A stretch of 64,000 nucleotides of DNA, from positions 62,001 to 126,000 of the forward strand of contig CAJUMJ010000003.1 of assembly GCA_910587095.1 (NCBI GenBank). Reading direction: 5' to 3'. This document shows, piece by piece, positions 1 to 8,138 of the stretch. Below the pieces are notes generated by a model that had not been told where the DNA came from, ran no database searches, and worked only from the letters and a program-made list of their open reading frames with translations. Numbering within the stretch: the stretch's first letter is position 1; each line of letters begins with the position of its first letter. The position numbers were made by a program, and so were the translations under genes. Origin of the DNA: an uncultured Lachnospiraceae bacterium. GTDB lineage: Bacteria > Bacillota > Clostridia > Lachnospirales > Lachnospiraceae.

Positions 1-744
1 AAGGAACCCGGCTCCGTGGATGCCCTGCACGCCCGCTGGGTAAAACGTTGCCAGGATTTTGTCTCCGGAAAGCATATGAATTATCTGACTTTCCGGAAAA
101 TGTGCAGACAAATTGTCCGGGAATTTGACGCGGTTCCCATCTATGAAGACATGAAAAAACCTCGTGTAGGTATCGTGGGCGAAATTCTCGTAAAGTTTGC
201 CCCTGCCGCCAACAACCATCTTGTGGAGCTTTTGGAAGCGGAAGGCGCGGAGGCAGTAGTTCCCGACCTTCTGGATTTCATGCTCTACTGCCTTTACAAC
301 CAGATTTACAAGGCGGACTACCTTGGCACTTCAAAAAAAGCGGCTCTTATTTCGCAATTAGGCATCAAAGCTCTGGAAAAGCTTCGCTCCCAGACAGACA
401 AGGAATTTGCAATGAGTAAGCACTTTACCTCATCCGTGAGTATCCGAACGCTGGTGGACTACGCAAAGCCCATTGTGGATATCGGCAACCAGACAGGCGA
501 AGGATGGTTTCTCACCGGTGAGATGGTGGAGCTGATTCAAAGCGGCGTAAACAACATCGTCTGTACCCAGCCTTTCGGCTGCCTGCCAAACCATGTCGTG
601 GGCAAAGGCGTCATCAAGGAGCTAAGAAAACGTTTCCCAAGCTCCAATATCGTGGCCATTGACTATGATCCCGGAGCAAGCGAGGTCAACCAGTTAAACC
701 GTATTAAACTGATGCTCTCCACGGCACAGAAAAACATGAAGTGA
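1..744 (+). CDS. 2-hydroxyacyl-CoA dehydratase activator, C-terminal part
   Basis: The reading frame is open from the first base, so this is the 3' end of a longer gene whose start lies outside the window. About 247 residues are visible. The segment GEGWFLTGEMVEL followed by NNIVCTQPFGCLPNH and the ending IDYDPGASEVNQLNR match the C-terminal (DUF2229-type) part of the large fused CoA-substrate-specific enzyme activases. In that family an N-terminal BcrAD/BadFG ATPase part with a 4Fe-4S cluster drives ATP-dependent electron transfer to 2-hydroxyacyl-CoA dehydratases. The ATPase part is not visible here, so activity cannot be judged. The gene is followed by an inverted repeat that probably ends transcription from both sides. 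Confidence 0.8.
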   Translation, partial: KEPGSVDALHARWVKRCQDFVSGKHMNYLTFRKMCRQIVREFDAVPIYEDMKKPRVGIVGEILVKFAPAANNHLVELLEAEGAEAVVPDLLDFMLYCLYNQIYKADYLGTSKKAALISQLGIKALEKLRSQTDKEFAMSKHFTSSVSIRTLVDYAKPIVDIGNQTGEGWFLTGEMVELIQSGVNNIVCTQPFGCLPNHVVGKGVIKELRKRFPSSNIVAIDYDPGASEVNQLNRIKLMLSTAQKNMK

Positions 745-790
745 GCGACCGTTCTATTTTCTGTTTTCCGGCTCTGCTCATACACACAAC

Positions 791-822
791 AACCCCGGAT
801 ACGAGATCACGCATCCGGGGTT
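791..822. terminator. bidirectional terminator
   Basis: AACCCCGGAT (791-800) and ATCCGGGGTT (813-822) form a perfect 10-bp stem between two convergent genes. No long T run follows, so it may work weakly in either direction. Confidence 0.6.
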
Positions 823-851
823 TCCAGTCCCTGTATTTTCTATTATCAAAT

Positions 852-1142
852 TTAGTAGAAGGTCTTGTCTACCTTGCGGTTGATAAAGCGAATCTTCTCC
901 TTGATCTCTTCCCCAAGCTCCTGAAGCGCATCCTCCGCGCTCTCCTTCTGCAACTGGTTTACACAGAACACACAGGAACCAAAGGTATCATTCGAAAAAA
1001 ATCTTGGCTTCTCCCATTTTACAAAATAGGATACCCTGTACTTCAGCAGAACCTTTTCGATCTTCTCCTTGCTCTCCAGGTCCTTCACCTGACACCATTC
1101 CAATTCGTTATTTACCTTTACCTTCTGATATGCCGTCTCCAT
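852..1142 (-). CDS. small cytosolic protein of unknown function
   Basis: The product is 96 residues, starting METAYQKVKV. The ATG at 1142 is chosen because a purine-rich site (GGGGGAAG) lies about 7 bases upstream; the frame stays open further upstream but without a ribosome site. It contains a CVFCVN motif and a Lys/Glu-rich helical C-terminus (QELGEEIKEKIRFINRK), with no membrane segment or signal peptide. I do not recognise a family. It is a lone gene, convergent with the activator gene. Confidence 0.6.
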   Translation of the reverse strand: METAYQKVKVNNELEWCQVKDLESKEKIEKVLLKYRVSYFVKWEKPRFFSNDTFGSCVFCVNQLQKESAEDALQELGEEIKEKIRFINRKVDKTFY

Positions 1143-1267
1143 AACCGTTCTTCCCCCTGTGTAAACATTTATGTAAACTGAACTGCATAAGTCACATAAA
1201 TTATAATCCAAAATACGTAATTTTGCAAACTTTTTCTATTTTGCACTATTCTATAGAAAGCGTTAGC

Positions 1268-1295
1268 AAAACGCACCGCCTGAAAAGACGGTGCG
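1268..1295 (-). terminator. terminator of the first secreted paralogue
   Basis: CGCACCG (1272-1278) pairs with CGGTGCG (1289-1295). Read leftward the stem is followed by TTTTGC, just past the 3' end of the 1343-1903 gene. Confidence 0.6.
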
Positions 1296-1342
1296 CCATT
1301 CCCCCACACTTAAAACCGGATCTCAATATTCAGTTTTTTATA

Positions 1343-1903
1343 CTATTTTGCCTCAATGAATGCAAGATGACCATTTGCGGTAATCTCAACCACTACATGA
1401 TCGTCAGTAACCTCAGTGGGAACCGCAACCCAATTGTCATCGGTAACACGCTGGTAAACAGTGATCGCCTGGCCAGCTTTCACGCCAGGAGCGTAGAAAG
1501 TAACCTTCGCTGTGCTGTAAGCCGCATGCGTGTGTACGTTCGCAACGGTAAGCAGGGAACCCTTACCCTCAGCCAGAGTCTTAGCCGCATAAACTCTCTT
1601 GAGTTCAGGCTTAAGCAGTTCAAATGTGAGAGCCGGGGACTCTACGCCGTCAAGAACCGCTCCCTTGCCGATTGCCAGATCCTGCACATCCTCGCCGTCC
1701 ATTGCCCAGATGTCTACAACAGCGTTGTTCATATGCTCACCGATCGTCTTATCCTCGTCAATCGCGAGAACTGTTTCAGCCGTAATACCAATGTAAGAGC
1801 TCTCCTCAAGGTATACAGCTACAGGTGCGCCGACTTCCTTTGCCATAACAGGTGTGGAAAAGATCATAGCGCCTGCCAATGCCAGTGCAATTGCTTTTTT
1901 CAT
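1343..1903 (-). CDS. secreted protein of unknown function, paralogue A
   Basis: The product is 186 residues. Start chosen at MKKAIALALAGAMIFS because AAGGAGG lies 9 bases upstream; an earlier in-frame ATG directly abuts that site and is unlikely. Residues 1-21 form a Sec signal peptide ending in PVMA, followed by the mature start KEVGAP. The mature part has no Cys and ends NGHLAFIEAK. It is clearly a paralogue of the next gene, sharing SSYIGITAETV, KPELKRVYAAKTLA, ANVHTHA, TFYAPGVKAG and TVYQRVTDD. Both genes have their own promoter and terminator, so they look like a tandem duplication rather than an operon. Function is unknown; the lack of an anchor suggests release or binding to a surface partner. 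Confidence 0.75.
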   Translation of the reverse strand: MKKAIALALAGAMIFSTPVMAKEVGAPVAVYLEESSYIGITAETVLAIDEDKTIGEHMNNAVVDIWAMDGEDVQDLAIGKGAVLDGVESPALTFELLKPELKRVYAAKTLAEGKGSLLTVANVHTHAAYSTAKVTFYAPGVKAGQAITVYQRVTDDNWVAVPTEVTDDHVVVEITANGHLAFIEAK

Positions 1904-2011
1904 ATCAATCATCCTCCTTTTCTTCAAGTTACATCATTTCTGCCTTTAAGTGTGGTTTCTCTGCGGGGAAAGACGGGATATAATTGCGCTCTCCCCAACT
2001 GTTCCATCTCT

Positions 2012-2040
2012 ACTATAACATTTTATATTATACGGGTCAA
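2012..2040 (-). promoter_or_regulatory. sigma-A promoter of paralogue A
   Basis: Leftward reading gives TTGACC, a 17-base spacer, then TATAGT, upstream of the 1343-1903 gene. Confidence 0.7.
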
Positions 2041-2075
2041 TCAGCAGATATATACTTCCACATGCGAGCCTGTAC

Positions 2076-2114
2076 AAAAAGAAGGCGCACCGCCTTTTTA
2101 CATCGCAATGCGCC
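2076..2114 (-). terminator. terminator of paralogue B
   Basis: Read leftward, GGCGCA (2114-2109) pairs with TGCGCC (2089-2084) and is followed by TTCTTTTTG. It lies just beyond the stop of the 2149-2982 gene. Confidence 0.6.
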
Positions 2115-2148
2115 CTCCGCCACACTTAAATAAAGGAATTATGAATCT

Positions 2149-2982
2149 TTAGTTTGCCGCGTCAGCTTTCTTGTCAGCCGCTTTCACATCGGTTTCCGCA
2201 TCTGCCTTTTCGTCGGCTGCTTTCTCATCGGTTGCTGCGTCAGCCTTTTTGTCAGCTTCTTTCTTATCCATGGTTATCGTCACAGTTTCCTCTTTTTCAT
2301 CAACGGCCACTGTAATGGTATCCGCATCCTTTTTCTCAGCAACAGCCACGGTCTTCGTGTCAGCCTGCTGCGCTTTCTCCTCGGTCTGCGCTGCTTTCGG
2401 CGCCTCAACCACCGTTGCCGTTACAGCCGCTTTAATGAATGCAAGATGGCCGTTTGCGGTAATCTCAACCGCCACGTGATCGTCGGTAACCTCAGTGGGA
2501 ACCGCCGTCCAGTCATCATCGGTCACTCGCTGATAAACAGTGATCGCATCTCCAGCCTTTACGCCGGGCGCATAAAAAGTAATCTTTGCCGTTTCATATG
2601 ACGCATGTGTGTGTACATTTGCCACTGCAAGCAGAGTACCCTTGTCCTGTGCCAATGTTTTCGCTGCGTAAACTCTCTTAAGCTCAGGCTTCATCAACTC
2701 GAACGTCAGGCCGGGAGCTTCCTCGCCGTCAAGAACGGCGCCCCTGCCGATTGCCAAAGCCTGTACCGAATCGCTATCCATATCCCAGTGATCTGTCACC
2801 GCATTGTTTGTGTGCTCCTGAATCGTCTTGTTTGCATCGATCGCACGAACTGTCTCGGCGGTAATACCGATGTATGAACTGTCCTCAAGATATACTGCCT
2901 CAGGTGCGCCTACTTCCTTTGCCATAACAGGTGTCGAGAAAATCATCGCGCCTGCCAGCGTCAATACAAGTGCTTTTTTCAT
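2149..2982 (-). CDS. secreted protein of unknown function with charged tail, paralogue B
   Basis: The product is 277 residues. ATG at 2982 follows AAGGAGG at a good distance. The signal peptide (MKKALVLTLAGAMIFSTPVMA) and the first ~180 residues match paralogue A closely. It then carries an extra tail of about 90 residues made of Lys, Asp, Glu and Ala, with repeated units such as KKADAATDEKAADEKADAET. Such tails are usually disordered and could act as a spacer or bind cell-wall or cation ligands; this is inference. There is no LPXTG motif or terminal membrane helix. It has its own promoter (3075-3103). I do not recognise a family. Confidence 0.75.
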   Translation of the reverse strand: MKKALVLTLAGAMIFSTPVMAKEVGAPEAVYLEDSSYIGITAETVRAIDANKTIQEHTNNAVTDHWDMDSDSVQALAIGRGAVLDGEEAPGLTFELMKPELKRVYAAKTLAQDKGTLLAVANVHTHASYETAKITFYAPGVKAGDAITVYQRVTDDDWTAVPTEVTDDHVAVEITANGHLAFIKAAVTATVVEAPKAAQTEEKAQQADTKTVAVAEKKDADTITVAVDEKEETVTITMDKKEADKKADAATDEKAADEKADAETDVKAADKKADAAN

Positions 2983-3074
2983 GTTACAATTCCTCCTTAT
3001 CAAATGGTTTGTTATTTAGTGTAGTTGATTTCTACTCTGACAGTGAATTCACCCTTCCACTTTATCTTTCTTTT

Positions 3075-3103
3075 ACTATAGCATTTCTCTGAATAAGGAT
3101 CAA
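3075..3103 (-). promoter_or_regulatory. sigma-A promoter of paralogue B
   Basis: Leftward TTGATC, 17 bases, TATAGT. The -10 box is identical and the -35 box nearly identical to the promoter of paralogue A. Confidence 0.7.
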
Positions 3104-3166
3104 CCGTTTACCGATTTACCATTGAACAAACTTTTGGTAAAAATTGGACAATTCTTTGGTAAATAT
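3104..3166. promoter_or_regulatory. cluster of TTTACC/GGTAAA half sites
   Basis: In about 60 bases between the divergent paralogue B and metA promoters there are two TTTACC and two GGTAAA half sites, forming overlapping inverted repeats. This suggests an operator, but no regulator can be assigned. No S-box (SAM riboswitch) fold was seen in the 3003-3320 gap. Confidence 0.3.
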
Positions 3167-3232
3167 TTTTGTAGGAAACCAGCTGTCACCCCATTTCTGC
3201 ACCGGATATGTGCCGTTTGGCCGCGTAGTCCC

Positions 3233-3261
3233 TTGCACGCATTATCCGTTTGTGATATCAT
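3233..3261 (+). promoter_or_regulatory. metA promoter
   Basis: TTGCAC, 17 bases, TATCAT, about 60 bases before the metA ATG. The -10 box overlaps a TGTGA...TCACA inverted repeat (about 3251-3281) that could be an operator. Confidence 0.6.
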
Positions 3262-3320
3262 ACATTATACCATTTGTCACATCATACAATTGATACAACG
3301 AAAGAAAGAGAGGGATTCCC

Positions 3321-4235
3321 ATGCCCATCAAAGTAGCGGACTTACTGCCGGCAGCCGGCGTTTTGGAAAAGGAAAATATATTCGTCATGACAGAATTCCG
3401 GGCTATGCACCAGGACATTCGTCCTCTGGATGTACTGATTTTAAATCTGATGCCCACAAAAGAAGTGACGGAAACGCAGCTTCTCCGCAAGCTCTCAAAC
3501 ACTCCCCTGCAAGTGAATGTGGAATTTCTGCAAACGGCAAGCTATACGCCTCTGCATACGGATTCCAACCATATGGAATCTTTCTATACCACCTTTGACA
3601 AAATCAAAAACCGCAAATTTGACGGTATGATTATTACCGGCGCACCACTCGACCATGTACGTTTCGAAAAGGTAGCTTACTGGGACGAAATCTGTACCAT
3701 CATGGAATGGGGAAGAACGCATGTACACTGTACGCTCCATCTATGCTGGGGCGCCTACGCCGCCTTATATTATTTCTACGGACTGGACCGGGAAGATCTG
3801 GATGTAAAAATCTCAGGGGTATACCCGCATCGGATTATCAAGAAAAAATCGCCTCTTTTCCGCGGTTTTGACGATGTCTTTCACGCGCCCCAGTCCCGTT
3901 CCATGACGATCGATCCGGCCCAGATCGCATCCGTTCCAAATCTGGAACTTATGGCCGTCTCTGACGAAGCCGGCATGGCTATTGCCAAGACGGATGACAG
4001 CAGACATTTCTTTGTCACCTGCCATCTGGAATACGATGCGGACACGCTTGCGCTGGAATACGCCAGAGACATGGAAAAAGGGTTAAATCCAAATATTCCG
4101 GTAAATTACTTCCCCGGCGACGATCCCGCAAAGGAGCCGATCGTCAACTGGCGCTCCGCAGGACAGCTTCTGTTCTCCAACTGGCTTAATTACTATGTGT
4201 ACCAGACCACGCCGTATGATGTGCGGGAGATCTAA
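3321..4235 (+). CDS. metA: homoserine O-acyltransferase MetA
   Basis: The protein is 304 residues, the usual MetA length. It transfers an acyl group from acyl-CoA to the hydroxyl of homoserine, the first committed step of methionine synthesis, in the cytosol. The catalytic triad of the family is in place: Cys142 in TLHLCWGAYA, and His235 and Glu237 in CHLEYD. The residue that sets acyl-CoA choice in this family, position 111, is Asp (TGAPLDHVRF). Acetyl-CoA enzymes usually have Glu and succinyl-CoA enzymes Gly, so acetyl-CoA use is more likely but not certain. The start follows a GAGAGAGG site. It is a single gene with its own promoter and terminator, convergent with ligA. Confidence 0.93.
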   Translation: MPIKVADLLPAAGVLEKENIFVMTEFRAMHQDIRPLDVLILNLMPTKEVTETQLLRKLSNTPLQVNVEFLQTASYTPLHTDSNHMESFYTTFDKIKNRKFDGMIITGAPLDHVRFEKVAYWDEICTIMEWGRTHVHCTLHLCWGAYAALYYFYGLDREDLDVKISGVYPHRIIKKKSPLFRGFDDVFHAPQSRSMTIDPAQIASVPNLELMAVSDEAGMAIAKTDDSRHFFVTCHLEYDADTLALEYARDMEKGLNPNIPVNYFPGDDPAKEPIVNWRSAGQLLFSNWLNYYVYQTTPYDVREI

Positions 4236-4241
4236 AATATT

Positions 4242-4273
4242 AGCCTCTGCGCTCAACAGCCAGAGGCTTTTTC
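4242..4273. terminator. metA terminator, probably shared with ligA
   Basis: AGCCTCTG (4242-4249) pairs with CAGAGGCT (4261-4268), then TTTTCC. It sits between the convergent metA and ligA stops. Confidence 0.8.
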
Positions 4274-4288
4274 CATAACATTCGATAT

Positions 4289-6247
4289 TTAAGTGAGAAA
4301 CTCCTCCGCGAAGTCCTCCTCGTTTACTATACGCACGCCGAGTTCCTTCGCCTTCTTATTTTTGGAAGACTGGGACGCCACATCGTTGTTGATCAAACAT
4401 ACCGTTTTTCCGGTCACGCTGCCCGTCACCTTTCCTCCCCGTCTCTCGATTTCCTCTTTCAGCGCATTCCTGTTTTCAAACCGGGTCAGGCTTCCGGTAA
4501 TGACAAAACTCATACCAGCCAGATTTTGCTGCGCCTCCTGCATCCTCTCGGCCTCGATTTCCACCTCGCGCAGCAGATTTTCCAACTGAGTCACGGCTTT
4601 CTCCTCCCGGAAAAAATCGTGAATACTCTGTGCAATCACCTCTCCCACACCGTCGATCTCTGACAGCTCCTCCGTTGACGCCTCTCTCATGGCCTGCAAA
4701 TCGTACATGAAATATCTGCACAGCATCTTCGCGTTGGCCACCCCCACGTTTTCGATTCCCAATCCATAAATCAAACGCGGCAACGTTGTTTTTTTCGCCC
4801 GCTCAATGCTCTCCAAAAGGTTATTGTAGGACTTCTCGCCAAATCCCTCCATCTCTGTGATCTCTTCCCTGTAACGGTCAAGATGAAACAGATCCGCAAA
4901 CTCATGCAAAAATCCTTTCGCCAGAAACTTTTCCAGGGTAGACTCCGACAGGCCGTCCACATTCAGGGCGTCCCGACTTACCAGAAGCGTAAAGGACTTA
5001 ATCTTTTTTGCATCGCACTGCGGATTATCACAATAAAGCGACTGAACGTCATTCACCTGGCTGATTCGGGTTGGCTGTCCGCAAACAGGACAATTCTTCG
5101 GAATTTCCAACGTATCACTCCCGGTCAGATTTTCCGCAATCTGAGGAATGATCATATTCGCCTTATAGACCGTGATCCGATCCCCTATTCCAAGCTTAAG
5201 CCCCCGCAAAATACTGATATTGTGCACAGAAGCCCGGCTTACAGTGGTTCCCTCCAGCTCCACAGGCTCGAAAATTGCCACCGGATTAATAAGCCCCGTG
5301 CGGCTGGCGCTCCACTCCACTTCCGAGAGCGTTGTCTCCCTCAGTTCGTCCGCCCATTTAAAAGCGATGGAATCTCTTGGAAACTTCGCCGTCCTGCCAA
5401 GGGAGGCGCCATAAGCCATATCCTCATAGGTCAGGACAAGTCCGTCCGAGGGAATGTCATGGCTCTGTATTTTTTCTTCAAAATAACCTATGTTATCCAA
5501 TATGTTTTCCGGCTTTACAAGGCGGTGTTCCACCACATCGAACCCCTGCTTTTTTAAAAAGGCAAACTGCCCGGTGCGTGTATTATGAAAATCCACATCC
5601 GCCCTCACCAGTTGAAACGCATAAAAACGCACGTTTCTGCCCGCCGTGACCTGATTGTCAAGCTGTCTGACACTTCCGCTGCACAGGTTCCTCGGGTTTT
5701 TGTACTTTGCCTGGACATCGTCAATCTCTCTGTTAATCCGTTCAAAATCACTGTAGGTAATGACGGCCTCCCCCCGTAAAATCAGCTCCCCCTTATATGG
5801 AATTGTCAGTGGGAGGTTCCGAAACACCTTCGCATTGTTGGTAACGACCTCTCCCACTTCACCGTTGCCCCTGGTGACCGCCTTTTGCATTTTCCCGTCC
5901 GCATAGGTCAGGACAATGGTCAATCCGTCCAGCTTCCAGGACAATACAGCCTCCCTGTCGTTTAGCCATTCCCGAAGCTCATCCCTGCTCTTGGTCTTTG
6001 CCAGAGACAGCATAGGTATCTCATGCCTCTCCTTCGGCAGCTCCTCCACCGCCTCATACCCTACCTGGGCGGTGGGACTGTTCGCCATAGTGACGCCAAG
6101 CTCCCTCTCAAGACCTGTCAGTTCATCATAGAGCGCATCATACTCAAAGTTGGAAATTATCTCCTCATTCTTCGCATAGTAGGCTTCGGAAGCCTTGTTT
6201 AAAAGCGAGACAAGCTCTCTCATTCGATCCATCTTATTTTCCGTCAT
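4289..6247 (-). CDS. ligA: NAD-dependent DNA ligase LigA
   Basis: The protein is 652 residues, near the usual 650-670. It seals nicks during replication and repair using NAD as adenylate donor. Domains in order: Ia helices (residues 1-65), nucleotidyl-transferase with the adenylated Lys105 in SWKLDGLT, OB fold, a zinc finger (CPVCGQPT then YCDNPQCD), helix-hairpin-helix motifs, and a C-terminal BRCT domain (NLAGMSFVITGSL onward). ATG at 6247 follows GAGGAG. It is the last gene of a leftward group with rluF, the SGNH gene and the MBOAT gene; the gap to rluF is 23 bases. Confidence 0.96.
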   Translation of the reverse strand: MTENKMDRMRELVSLLNKASEAYYAKNEEIISNFEYDALYDELTGLERELGVTMANSPTAQVGYEAVEELPKERHEIPMLSLAKTKSRDELREWLNDREAVLSWKLDGLTIVLTYADGKMQKAVTRGNGEVGEVVTNNAKVFRNLPLTIPYKGELILRGEAVITYSDFERINREIDDVQAKYKNPRNLCSGSVRQLDNQVTAGRNVRFYAFQLVRADVDFHNTRTGQFAFLKKQGFDVVEHRLVKPENILDNIGYFEEKIQSHDIPSDGLVLTYEDMAYGASLGRTAKFPRDSIAFKWADELRETTLSEVEWSASRTGLINPVAIFEPVELEGTTVSRASVHNISILRGLKLGIGDRITVYKANMIIPQIAENLTGSDTLEIPKNCPVCGQPTRISQVNDVQSLYCDNPQCDAKKIKSFTLLVSRDALNVDGLSESTLEKFLAKGFLHEFADLFHLDRYREEITEMEGFGEKSYNNLLESIERAKKTTLPRLIYGLGIENVGVANAKMLCRYFMYDLQAMREASTEELSEIDGVGEVIAQSIHDFFREEKAVTQLENLLREVEIEAERMQEAQQNLAGMSFVITGSLTRFENRNALKEEIERRGGKVTGSVTGKTVCLINNDVASQSSKNKKAKELGVRIVNEEDFAEEFLT

Positions 6248-6270
6248 CTTTTCAAAGTCTCCTCATTACC

Positions 6271-6990
6271 TCATTTCACCAAAAAGCCGCAGAGCCGATA
6301 CAGCTTTGTCAGTTCATTCTCTGTCAACTCCCGGTATTCACCCGGTTTCAGCTCTCCAAGCTCTATATTCATAACACGTGTTCTTTTAAGACTTCTGACG
6401 CGATACCCCTGTGCCTCGCACATCCGTCGAATCTGCCTGTTAAGTCCCTGTGTGAGAATCATTTTGAGTGTTTTGTCACCGATTTTTTCTATCTCGCAAG
6501 GCCGGGTCGTCTGTTTCAATTCCTCCAGATACACGCCCTCCCGCATCTTTCGCAGCGCGGCATCCTCCCACTTTCTGTCAGCTTTCACGATATACTCTTT
6601 CTCGTGCGCGTTTTTCCCCCGCATCATGGCCTCTATAAGATCCCCGTCGTCGGTGAGCAGAAGAAGTCCTTCCGAGTCCTTATCCAACCGTCCCGCGTAG
6701 GTCACACGCTTATGATAACCGATTTCTTTCGTCACCATTCTCTTCGCATGGGCATCCCTCTCCGTACATACCACTCCCACGGGTTTGTAGTAAGCAAGAA
6801 CTACCTTTTCCTTCGGGGCGCTTATCGCTTTTCCCCAAACCTCCACCAAATCTCCCGCCCCGATCTTTATTCCCGGACAGGCCGTCTCCCCGTTCACCCG
6901 GACCACTCCCGTCTCTATCAGTCTGTCCGCATCCCGTCTCGAACACAACCCGCAGGAAGCGAGATATTTATTGAGCCGCATCTGTTCCAT
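6271..6990 (-). CDS. rluF: 23S rRNA pseudouridine synthase, RluF type
   Basis: About 239 residues. An N-terminal S4 RNA-binding domain (MRLNKYLASCGLCSRRDADR) is followed by a pseudouridine synthase domain of the RsuA/RluB/RluF family, with the catalytic Asp in GRLDKDSEGLLLLTDDGDL and the segment LTQGLNRQIRRMCEAQGY. The last motif fits RluF, which modifies U2604 of 23S rRNA, better than RluB. I chose ATG at 6990 because GGAAGG lies 8 bases before it; a GTG at 6996 and an ATG at 6981 are alternatives. The start overlaps the end of the SGNH gene, which suggests translational coupling. Confidence 0.85.
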   Translation of the reverse strand: MEQMRLNKYLASCGLCSRRDADRLIETGVVRVNGETACPGIKIGAGDLVEVWGKAISAPKEKVVLAYYKPVGVVCTERDAHAKRMVTKEIGYHKRVTYAGRLDKDSEGLLLLTDDGDLIEAMMRGKNAHEKEYIVKADRKWEDAALRKMREGVYLEELKQTTRPCEIEKIGDKTLKMILTQGLNRQIRRMCEAQGYRVRSLKRTRVMNIELGELKPGEYRELTENELTKLYRLCGFLVK

Positions 6991-8119
6991 TTCCACTGCC
7001 TTCCTGCCTCATTGCCGCCGTTTCCCCTTCCTCTCTTTCCACGCAGTGCGCATAGAGAAAGTCCCGCCATTTGTCATAATGCTGCGCATAGAGATGAACC
7101 CCGTCAAAAGTGAGCTCCTCCTGCAAATACCCCTGCGCATCAGTAAACAGCGGATTGCAGTCCAAATAGAAGATATCCCTGCCGTTGGCAAGTCTGGCCG
7201 AAGCCACATTCTTGTCGTTAATATTAATATTGTTAAATTCCGTATCCGTATTATCCTTCTCACGACTCACATGCAGATTTGCCATAATGTAAATGGTAAC
7301 ACCCGGCTGCCACTCTTTGATCTGTTGAATTACTTTCAAATACTGCTTCATATACATGAGAGTGTTGCCGTACCCCAATTCGTTCATGCCAAGCATAATA
7401 TAAATCTTACCGTAGCGCTTCTCCTGCAGGATTTGTTTCAGGTCCACTTTCTCCCCTGTCTTCTGATAAGTCACGCCATCGTCCTCAAAAAGCTTATATA
7501 TCGTCATTCCGTTGTCGCAAAAGAAATCCGCCCCGCTAAGCCCCGCGTAATCCGATATCCCCAAAGTCCTGGAATCCCCCAAAAACGCGGCATCATTAAA
7601 ATAACTCTCGTTTTTCAAAGCATATTCATAGTCCGTAGTCAATGCAACTTTTCCTGCATCCGAATAATATCTCGAATCCGTGCTGACCGGTGTATATGCA
7701 ACAAATTTTGTGGTTCCATGTCTGTCTTTTGCCGAATTGACCGCCTTTTGGGAATTTACCGATTCAATATTCAGCTTCCCTCCATTCTCTAAACTGTCAT
7801 TTTCTTCCTTGCATTCTCCTGCATTTTCCAGAAGTTCCTTCCGCTCCTCCTCTTTTTGCGTATACAGACCCTCTGTAGCCTGTACGGTATCCGGCTCTGT
7901 TTTATCTGCTAATATAATTTCATCCGTACTGTTATTTTTTCCCGGCAATACCGGATTCTTACCATCCATCATATGCACAGCCGGAATTTTTTTGTTCATA
8001 TCAAAAAAATTTATCTCGTCAGACATAGGGATCACGACAAGGCTCGTTATAAGAACAAGTAAAACCAACGGACAGTTATATATGATTTCCACAAAATTTC
8101 TTATCGCATTTTTATTCAT
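6968..8119 (-). CDS. membrane-anchored SGNH/GDSL-like protein paired with MBOAT
   Basis: The product is 383 residues. One N-terminal membrane helix (NCPLVLLVLITSLVVIPM) is followed by a Ser/Glu-rich linker of about 120 residues and then an SGNH-type domain. Block I is AAFLGDSRTLG (nucleophile Ser), block III is MLGMNELGYG, and block V is FDGVHLY with Asp and His. Such proteins are commonly encoded next to MBOAT acyltransferases and complete O-acetylation of extracellular polysaccharide; that role here is inferred from the neighbour, whose stop is 19 bases upstream. It has no lipobox. It overlaps rluF by about 23 bases. Confidence 0.8.
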   Translation of the reverse strand: MNKNAIRNFVEIIYNCPLVLLVLITSLVVIPMSDEINFFDMNKKIPAVHMMDGKNPVLPGKNNSTDEIILADKTEPDTVQATEGLYTQKEEERKELLENAGECKEENDSLENGGKLNIESVNSQKAVNSAKDRHGTTKFVAYTPVSTDSRYYSDAGKVALTTDYEYALKNESYFNDAAFLGDSRTLGISDYAGLSGADFFCDNGMTIYKLFEDDGVTYQKTGEKVDLKQILQEKRYGKIYIMLGMNELGYGNTLMYMKQYLKVIQQIKEWQPGVTIYIMANLHVSREKDNTDTEFNNININDKNVASARLANGRDIFYLDCNPLFTDAQGYLQEELTFDGVHLYAQHYDKWRDFLYAHCVEREEGETAAMRQEGSGNGTDAAQ

Positions 8120-8138
8120 TTTGCACCTCGATCACGCA

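Noticed and set aside
3003..3320. Possible SAM riboswitch upstream of metA
   Set aside because: None of the conserved S-box segments or a terminator/antiterminator pair could be found; a normal promoter is present instead.
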